Positions 1-4,088 of a stretch of DNA of 5,022 nt are shown one piece after another. The position numbers and the translations under genes are program-made. The notes beneath the pieces were generated by a model. It saw nothing but the letters and a program-made list of their open reading frames with translations. It searched no databases and had not been told where the DNA came from. The DNA is from UBA4735 sp036569845 (GTDB lineage Bacteria > Chloroflexota > Limnocylindria > P2-11E), in assembly GCA_036569845.1 (NCBI GenBank), contig DATCPY010000057.1:1-5022 (forward strand). The letters are read 5' to 3'. How positions within the stretch are numbered: position 1 is the stretch's first letter; each line of letters begins with the position of its first letter.

Positions 1-690
1 CTCGCCGTTCACGATCGGCGCCGCGCCAGCGGCCTGGAAGCCGTGCATCTGCGGCCGGCGCTTCGCCATCTTCGCGTCGCGCGCCTCGCTGAAGCCCTTC
101 CAGTACGCGGTGATGTTGCCGGCGTTCCCGACCGGGATGCAGAGCCATTCGGGCGCGTCACCGAGGGTCTCGCAGATCTCGAACGCCGCGGTCTTCTGCC
201 CCTCGATGCGATATGGATTCACGCTGTTCACGAGCGTCGCCTCGCCGCTCGACGCAAGCTCGCGCGAGAGGGCGAGGGCATCGTCGAAGCTACCGCGCAC
301 CGCGACCACGCGCGCCCCGAAGGCGATGGCCTGCGAGAGCTTGCCGAGCGCGACCTGTCCGGCCGGCAGGACGACGGCGCAGCGGAGCCGGGCGCGCGCG
401 GCGTACGCCGCCGCCGATGCCGCGGTGTTACCGGTCGACGCGCAGAGCACGGCCTCGGCGCCGTCCTCCATCGCCTTCGCGATCGCGAGGACCATGCCGC
501 GATCCTTGAACGACCCGGTGGGGTTCGCGCCCTCCACCTTGAGCCAGACTTCCTCGATCCCGGTGTCCTTCTCGACCTCGGGCGCGCGGACGAGCGGCGT
601 GTCGCCCTCGCCAAGGGTCAGCCGCGGCGTCTTCGCGGTGACCGGCAGGTACGCGCGATAGCGCTCGATGAGCGGGGGGCGTTGGGGCAT
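1..690 (-). CDS. thrC: Threonine synthase, N-terminal 230 residues (3' end beyond window)
   Basis: This PLP-dependent enzyme converts O-phospho-L-homoserine to L-threonine and phosphate, the last step of threonine synthesis, in the cytosol. The minus-strand frame opens with ATG at 690-688 (MPQRPPLIERYRAYLP) and stays open to the window edge. The family pattern is clear: LGEGDTPLV at residues 26-34, a VEGANPTGSFKDRG block at 52-65 whose Lys62 should be the PLP Schiff-base lysine, CASTGNTAAS at 83-92 and VNSVNPYRIEGQKT at 154-167. The phosphate-cradling loop PVGNAGN is at 186-192. This matches the short bacterial class of about 350 residues, so roughly the last third is missing. No Shine-Dalgarno precedes the ATG; instead a TAGCAT hexamer ends 6 bp upstream, suggesting a leaderless transcript. 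It is divergent from the membrane-protein gene with 34 bp between them. Other fold-type II PLP enzymes such as threonine dehydratase are less likely given the GEGDTPL and PVGNAGN motifs. Confidence 0.95.
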   Translation of the reverse strand, partial: MPQRPPLIERYRAYLPVTAKTPRLTLGEGDTPLVRAPEVEKDTGIEEVWLKVEGANPTGSFKDRGMVLAIAKAMEDGAEAVLCASTGNTAASAAAYAARARLRCAVVLPAGQVALGKLSQAIAFGARVVAVRGSFDDALALSRELASSGEATLVNSVNPYRIEGQKTAAFEICETLGDAPEWLCIPVGNAGNITAYWKGFSEARDAKMAKRRPQMHGFQAAGAAPIVNGE

Positions 691-696
691 CCGCGG

Positions 697-702
697 ATGC
701 TA
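697..702 (-). promoter_or_regulatory. Putative -10 element of a leaderless thrC promoter
   Basis: Read on the minus strand, this is TAGCAT, a fit to the TANNNT -10 consensus. It is followed by six bases (CCGCGG) and then the thrC ATG. That spacing would start the transcript at or next to the start codon, which agrees with the lack of a ribosome-binding site. No good -35 hexamer is visible. The function is inferred from sequence and spacing only. Confidence 0.45.
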
Positions 703-711
703 GTCGCCGCG

Positions 712-717
712 TAGCAT
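712..717 (+). promoter_or_regulatory. Putative -10 element of a leaderless promoter for the AI-2E family gene
   Basis: The plus strand reads TAGCAT, then seven bases (TCGCGGC), then the GTG at 725. This mirrors the arrangement on the thrC side exactly. The transcript would begin at about the start codon, consistent with the absence of a purine-rich ribosome-binding site. No convincing -35 hexamer is seen 17-18 bp upstream, where the opposing promoter lies instead. Confidence 0.45.
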
Positions 718-724
718 TCGCGGC

Positions 725-1849
725 GTGAAGATCAGCGCGCAGGAGCGACGGCTGCTCACCGCGCTCGTCGTCTTGCTCATCGTGTTCGTCGCGCTGCAGG
801 TGTTCGCGATCCTCTGGGACGCTCTCGGACGGGTCGCCGACGTGCTCATCATCTTCGGCGCGGCGTGGGCCTTCTCGTACGTGCTCTCGCCGCTCGTCGA
901 TCGCCTCGACCAGCGCACGCGCCTCAACCGGTTCGGCGCGGTGCTCGTCGTGTATGCGGCGATCTTCATCCTCCTTGCCGCCGCGGGCGCGTACGCGGTG
1001 CCGCGGCTCGCCGAGCAGCTCGCGGCGCTCGCCGCGCGCGGGCCGGAGCTCTCCGCCAGCGCCGACCTGGCGGCGAAGGACTTCCAAGCGAACCTCGACC
1101 GGATCGGCCTGCCAGTGAACATCGTCCCGCTGTACGAGGCCCTCCCCGGACGGCTTGCCGGGCTCGCCGGCACATTCGCCTCCGACGCACTCGGCGTCGT
1201 CTCCGCGACCGCGACGATCGTCTTCGATCTGCTGCTCGTCCTCATCATCGCGTTCCTCATGCTGCTCGACGGCAATGCCCTATGGGCCCGGTTCACCGCG
1301 ATGCTCTCCAAGGAGCTGCGCAGCGAGTTCGAGCTCCTCCGCATGAGCAGCGACCGCGCGTTCGGCGGATTCATCCGCGGGTCGCTCATCCTCGGTGCCA
1401 TCTACGGGCTCGCGACGCTCCTGATCTTGGTCGTGTTCGGCGTCCCGTTCCAAGGCGTGCTCGCGGTGTTCAGCGGACTCTTCGTGATGATCCCGTTCTT
1501 TGGTCCGATCCTGGCACTCGTCCCGGTGCTCGTGATCGCGGGGCTCGGCGCGCCCGGGTCGCTCCTGCCGGTCGCGGTCCTGTCGATCCTCCTGCAGCAG
1601 GTGATGCTCAACGTGGTGAGCCCGCGGATCATGTCGAAGAGCATCGGCATCCACCCGCTGTTCGTGTTCTTCTCCCTGCTCCTCGGCTCGAAGATCGCCG
1701 GCTTCTGGGGCGTCCTCCTGGGCGTGCCGGTCGCGGGGGTCATCAACACGTTCATCCGCTACTCGTTCGAGCTGAACTCCGGACGGCGCCAGCGCACCGA
1801 GGCCGCCGCGCTGATGGAGGACGACCCGCTCGAGGTGTCCGCGAAATGA
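725..1849 (+). CDS. AI-2E family transporter (PerM/TqsA-like, UPF0118)
   Basis: This is a 374-residue polytopic inner-membrane protein of the AI-2E/PerM family. Members have been linked to autoinducer-2 export and to ion/proton exchange, but the substrate of this one cannot be read from sequence. Hydrophobic segments lie at about residues 11-31, 38-56, 72-92, 157-182, 216-240, 243-273, 277-298 and 311-345. A soluble, partly helical stretch at 93-155 separates the third and fourth, as is usual in the family. Conserved C-terminal motifs are IPFFGPILALVPV (256-268), NVVSPRIMSKSIGIHPLFV (296-314) and GFWGVLLGVPVAG (326-338). Length is normal and no break is seen. The GTG at 725 is chosen because the first membrane helix begins directly after it and TAGCAT lies 7 bp upstream. 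Its stop overlaps the ATG of the next mini-ORF (ATGA). Family assignment is secure; transport of AI-2 itself is not shown, and no other quorum-sensing gene is in the window. Confidence 0.9.
   Translation: MKISAQERRLLTALVVLLIVFVALQVFAILWDALGRVADVLIIFGAAWAFSYVLSPLVDRLDQRTRLNRFGAVLVVYAAIFILLAAAGAYAVPRLAEQLAALAARGPELSASADLAAKDFQANLDRIGLPVNIVPLYEALPGRLAGLAGTFASDALGVVSATATIVFDLLLVLIIAFLMLLDGNALWARFTAMLSKELRSEFELLRMSSDRAFGGFIRGSLILGAIYGLATLLILVVFGVPFQGVLAVFSGLFVMIPFFGPILALVPVLVIAGLGAPGSLLPVAVLSILLQQVMLNVVSPRIMSKSIGIHPLFVFFSLLLGSKIAGFWGVLLGVPVAGVINTFIRYSFELNSGRRQRTEAAALMEDDPLEVSAK
1832..1837 (+). promoter_or_regulatory. Shine-Dalgarno of the 27-codon mini-ORF
   Basis: GAGGTG, a six-base match to the usual anti-Shine-Dalgarno, ends 8 bp before the ATG at 1846. 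It lies inside the last codons of the AI-2E-family gene. Its strength and spacing make the ATG a credible initiation site rather than chance. Confidence 0.5.
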
Positions 1850-1929
1850 GGGCGAGCGAGGAGCGGCTTTGCCGCGACGAACGAGCTCAACCAGCCTTGA
1901 GCAGTCTCCGACCGGAGGTCGGAGATTAA
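1846..1929 (+). CDS. 27-residue overlapping mini-ORF, possible leader peptide for surE
   Basis: An ATG overlapping the upstream stop (ATGA at 1846-1849) opens a 27-codon frame beginning MRASEERLCRDER and ending LRPEVGD, closed by TAA at 1927-1929. It has a good Shine-Dalgarno 8 bp upstream. Its stop shares a base with the likely ATT start of surE (ATTAA at 1925-1929). The peptide is charged, has no membrane segment and matches no family I know. It is encoded almost entirely by three successive stem-loops, so its sequence may be a by-product of the repeat structure. If translated, ribosomes finishing it would open the hairpin over the surE start and could couple surE to the upstream gene. Alternatively it is non-coding, or a frameshift has detached it from surE. 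Coding status is uncertain. Confidence 0.35.
   Translation: MRASEERLCRDERAQPALSSLRPEVGD
1863..1927 (+). repeat. Array of three stem-loops between the AI-2E-family gene and surE
   Basis: Three perfect inverted repeats follow each other: GCGGC-TTT-GCCGC (1863-1875), GCTCAA-CCAGCC-TTGAGC (1885-1902) and CTCCGACC-GGA-GGTCGGAG (1906-1924). The third extends to 1903-1927 with further A-T and G-U pairs and directly abuts the second. No T-tract follows, so an intrinsic terminator is unlikely. The third hairpin holds the surE Shine-Dalgarno partly in its loop and stem, and the ATT start in its base. The array may be a translational control element or a dispersed palindromic repeat of the genome; the window alone cannot decide. 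Confidence 0.6.
1914..1919 (+). promoter_or_regulatory. Shine-Dalgarno that points to the ATT start of surE
   Basis: GGAGGT lies 5 bp before ATT at 1925-1927. It is the only strong ribosome-binding site in the open part of the surE frame upstream of its conserved N-terminus, so it decides the start call. Its first half is in the loop of the 1903-1927 hairpin and its second half is paired, so access may depend on hairpin opening. Confidence 0.5.
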
Positions 1930-2725
1930 CGGGACCGGGCGGAAGCACATCCTCGTCACGAACGACGACGGCATCGAGAGCGACGCGCTCGGCCCGCTCG
2001 TGGACGCGCTCGCCGAGCTTGGCGAGGTGGACATCATCGCGCCGGAGCGCAACTGGAGTGGCGCCAGCCACAGCATCACGCTGTTCCGTCCGCTGCGCTG
2101 CCGCCCGACGCGGCTGCGCTCCGGCCAGGACGCCTACATGACCGACGGCTCGCCGACGGACTGCGTGCGCCTCGCGGTCCTCGGGTTCCTGAAGCAGCCA
2201 CCTGATCTGATCGTGAGCGGCATCAACCGCGGGGCCAACCTCGGCGACGACATCACCTATTCCGGCACCGTGGCCGCCGCGATGGAGGGCCTTCTCTCGA
2301 ACATCCCATCCATCGCGGTGTCGATCGGCGCGTTCGGCGCGAACATCGGCTTCACCGTCGCAGCCGAGTTCGTCGCGCTGCTCGCCCGGAACATCCTCGA
2401 GAAGGGCTTCGTGCACGACGCGCTGCTGAACGTGAACGTGCCGGCGTTGCCGCGCGAGCGGATCACCGGCGTCGAAGTGACGAAGCTCGGCAAGCGGAAC
2501 TACCGCGATCAGCTCGTCGAGCGGCTCGACCCGTACGGCAACCCGTACTACTGGGTCGGCGGTCCCGCGGTCGCGGACGACGCGCAGCCGGGGACCGACG
2601 TCGCGGCGATGCGCGATGGGAAGATCAGCGTGACGCCGATCGCGCTCGACCTCACGAGCCACGAGCTCCTCGAGGTGCTCGCAAAGTGGGACTGGGGCTG
2701 GGCGCCGGTGGAGCTGCCGGCCTGA
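1925..2725 (+). CDS. surE: 5'/3'-nucleotidase SurE, apparent ATT start
   Basis: SurE is a cytosolic metal-dependent phosphatase acting on nucleoside 5'- and 3'-monophosphates, and in some species on short polyphosphate. Numbered from ATT, the protein has 266 residues, normal for the family. HILVTNDDGI is at 8-17, with Asp14-Asp15 as metal ligands; NWSGASHSIT at 43-52 contains ligand Ser45; MTDGSPTDCV is at 72-81; SGINRGAN at 98-105 contains ligand Asn101. YSGTVAAAMEG (112-122) and NVNVP (169-173) complete the family pattern. The Asp-Ser-Asn spacing (30 and 56 residues) equals that of the Thermotoga enzyme (D9, S39, N95). The frame is open only from 1901, and between there and 2000 it has no ATG, GTG or TTG. 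A start at GTG 2000 would delete the essential NDDG motif, so ATT at 1925, 5 bp after GGAGGT, is preferred. A base error or small frameshift is the alternative. Its TGA overlaps the candidate lipoprotein start. Confidence 0.9.
   Translation: MNGTGRKHILVTNDDGIESDALGPLVDALAELGEVDIIAPERNWSGASHSITLFRPLRCRPTRLRSGQDAYMTDGSPTDCVRLAVLGFLKQPPDLIVSGINRGANLGDDITYSGTVAAAMEGLLSNIPSIAVSIGAFGANIGFTVAAEFVALLARNILEKGFVHDALLNVNVPALPRERITGVEVTKLGKRNYRDQLVERLDPYGNPYYWVGGPAVADDAQPGTDVAAMRDGKISVTPIALDLTSHELLEVLAKWDWGWAPVELPA
2707..2713 (+). promoter_or_regulatory. Candidate ribosome-binding site for a CTG-started lipoprotein
   Basis: GGTGGAG ends 8 bp before CTG at 2722-2724. It supports initiation at that codon, which overlaps the surE stop as CTGA, better than at the earlier GTG at 2686, before which I see no comparable site. 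Confidence 0.35.
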
Positions 2726-3771
2726 TCCGCATCGTCGTGGGCGCCGTGCTGCTCGGTCTCGTCGCCGGATGCACCACGACGCCGAGCGCCCCGAGTGCGA
2801 GCCCTGCCGCAGTGGCGAGCCCGACCGCCACGCCGACGCCATCGCCCGCCGCGACCACCGCCGCGCCATCCCCGGCGGGCGTACGTCATGTGAATCCCGT
2901 GCTCGGTTTCGCCGTGACCGTGCCGCCGCCGTGGCGCGTCAGCGACTGTCTTTCAGGACTGACCCGTGAGGGCACGTACCTCGGGCAGGATGTGCTGACG
3001 TTGCGCACCGTCGCCGAGGAACACGATCTTGGTGGCGGTGGCGACACCGGAGGCACTGGCGCGCTGACCTGGATCATCACGATCTCCGCGGAGACCTCGT
3101 CGAAGACGCCTGCGGAGTACATGGCCGCGATCGGCGGGAGCATCGGCGACAAGGTCGAGAGCACGACGATCGATGGCAAGCCCGCCATCCGCCTCGACTC
3201 GGGCGGTCGGATCACGTACGTCGTGGCGAACGCCGGTCGGGTGTACGCGATCGGTCTGACTGTCGGACATGACCCGAGTGAGCCGCAGCCGAACTTGGCG
3301 ACCCCAGCGACCCTCTACGCCATCGCACATTCGGTGACCTTCGTGACGCCGACCGCGCGCCCAACGCGGACCCCGACACCACTGCTCACCCCGGCGATCG
3401 AGACGGTCGTCGATGCCGTGGCGGCGGCGTTCGCGGCCTCCGATGCCGATCGGCTGCGCGAGCTCATGCCAGCCACGTGCTGGTTCACGTCCGCGGGCTA
3501 CCGCTCGAGTGGCGTGATGCTGAGCCGCGAGAAGATGGCGGACCTCCTGCGCTCGTCATTCGCCCAAGGACGCAAGGTCACGGTCGAGTCCCGGCCGATC
3601 AAGACCGATGCGCCGTTCGTGCACGGCGCGTTCTGGGTGTGGTCCACCTGGTCGGCGTACGGCAGCGCTCCATTCACGCCAGAAAGCGTCACGCAGCTCG
3701 TGTTCGATCAGATCGAGGGGCGCTGGTATTGGACCGGCGCGCTGTTCAACGCCGGAGAGCTGAGGCGCTGA
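2722..3771 (+). CDS. Secreted lipoprotein with PsbP-like and NTF2-like domains, function unknown
   Basis: A start at CTG 2722 gives 349 residues. The N-terminus IRIVVGAVLLGLVAGC is a compact lipoprotein signal with Arg, a hydrophobic core and lipobox VAGC; Cys17 would be lipidated, anchoring the protein outside the membrane. A Ser/Pro/Thr/Ala linker (18-53) leads to a domain at about 54-208, opening LGFAVTVPPPWRVSDC, in the manner of PsbP-like domains. A second Thr/Pro linker (TPTARPTRTPTP, near 209-220) precedes a C-terminal domain (225-349) with FAASDADRLREL (237-248), a Trp-rich strand AFWVWSTWSAYG (303-314) and GRWYWTGALF (333-342), resembling SnoaL/NTF2-like folds. Both domain labels come from pattern resemblance and are tentative. 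The first conventional start, GTG 2686, adds 12 mostly Gly/Ala/Leu residues and overlaps surE by 40 bp; GTG 2737 would cut the signal short. Close spacing suggests co-transcription with surE. No catalytic motif is visible. Confidence 0.8.
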   Translation: MIRIVVGAVLLGLVAGCTTTPSAPSASPAAVASPTATPTPSPAATTAAPSPAGVRHVNPVLGFAVTVPPPWRVSDCLSGLTREGTYLGQDVLTLRTVAEEHDLGGGGDTGGTGALTWIITISAETSSKTPAEYMAAIGGSIGDKVESTTIDGKPAIRLDSGGRITYVVANAGRVYAIGLTVGHDPSEPQPNLATPATLYAIAHSVTFVTPTARPTRTPTPLLTPAIETVVDAVAAAFAASDADRLRELMPATCWFTSAGYRSSGVMLSREKMADLLRSSFAQGRKVTVESRPIKTDAPFVHGAFWVWSTWSAYGSAPFTPESVTQLVFDQIEGRWYWTGALFNAGELRR

Positions 3772-3790
3772 TCGTTCGGACCCGAAGGCT

Positions 3791-4060
3791 CTAGACCGGC
3801 AGGCCTCGCGCGCGGGCGAGGGCGCCGTCCAGGTAGATCGGCTCGATGCCCGTCGCCCAATATTCGAGCGCGTTGCGATCGGGCTGCGACGTCTCGGTGC
3901 CCGTCTCGACGGTCTCGCCGGCGTCGCTTGTGAACACGATCCAGCCAAGCCACAGGGTGCCATCGGGCCTGCCGTACGCCGCTGCATGCCAAGCTCGTCC
4001 TGACACATCGGTGACGGTCGCGCTGAACGGGTGGATGAGATCCGCGTCGTTCCTGGTCAC
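3791..4060 (-). CDS. Small uncharacterised protein, 89 residues
   Basis: The minus-strand frame from GTG at 4060-4058 to TAG at 3793-3791 encodes a soluble protein with no signal peptide or membrane helix. HPFSATVTD (10-18) is followed by GRAWHAAAYGRPDG (21-34), LWLGWIVF (36-43), ETGTETSQPDRNALEYW (52-68) and a C-terminal helix IEPIYLDGALARA (72-84). The TSQP-R-LEYWA-G-EP-YL-GAL-RA pattern resembles small conserved hypothetical proteins I recall from other bacteria, with no known function. It looks like a short beta-rich domain plus a terminal helix. It lies 28 bp downstream of the deacylase stop on the same strand, so is probably in that operon. The frame stays open further upstream, but that part only shadows the deacylase gene, so GTG 4060 is preferred; its ribosome-binding site is weak. 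Codons look slightly richer in A/T than in neighbouring genes. Just 19 bp separate it from the convergent lipoprotein, with no clear terminator. Confidence 0.7.
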   Translation of the reverse strand: MTRNDADLIHPFSATVTDVSGRAWHAAAYGRPDGTLWLGWIVFTSDAGETVETGTETSQPDRNALEYWATGIEPIYLDGALARARGLPV

Positions 4061-4088
4061 ACCCGCTGACCGTGCATTTGCGGTGCCG

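Larger units (their letters stand above)
691..723. repeat. Inverted repeat filling the thrC/AI-2E-family divergent intergenic region
   Basis: The left arm is CCGCGGATGCTA (691-702) and the right arm TAGCATTCGCGG (712-723). They are reverse complements over 12 bp with one mismatch (696 against 718), around a 9-bp spacer. The repeat occupies nearly the whole gap between the two start codons and contains both candidate -10 elements. It may simply reflect two symmetric promoters, or it may be an operator for a dimeric regulator. It is an unlikely terminator, because it lies between two 5' ends. Confidence 0.6.

Noticed and set aside
43..714. Plus-strand open frames across the thrC region
   Set aside because: The minus strand carries an unambiguous threonine synthase with the PLP-lysine and phosphate-loop motifs. 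The plus frames are shadows with biased composition.
1903..1927. Intrinsic terminator for the AI-2E-family gene
   Set aside because: The hairpin is strong but is followed by AACGGGACC, not a T-tract, and the surE ribosome-binding site lies inside it.
865..1929. 354-codon plus frame overlapping the AI-2E-family gene
   Set aside because: It is an Arg/Pro/Ala-rich shadow in another frame. Only its last 27 codons, from ATG 1846, have a ribosome-binding site and sensible junctions, and those are listed separately.
1850..1930. tRNA-like cloverleaf from the three stem-loops
   Set aside because: There is no acceptor stem enclosing the arms, no TTC-type T-loop and no seven-base anticodon loop; arm sizes do not fit.
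1280..2869. Long minus-strand open frame of 529 codons opposite the AI-2E-family gene and surE
   Set aside because: Its translation is Arg/His/Asp/Glu-rich low-complexity sequence with no family motifs. It lies antisense to two secure genes in GC-rich DNA, where such frames are expected.
3772..3790. Terminator between the convergent lipoprotein and small-protein genes
   Set aside because: Only a weak TTCG/CGAA pairing at 3775-3786 with no T-tract is present in the 19-bp gap, too little to support a call.
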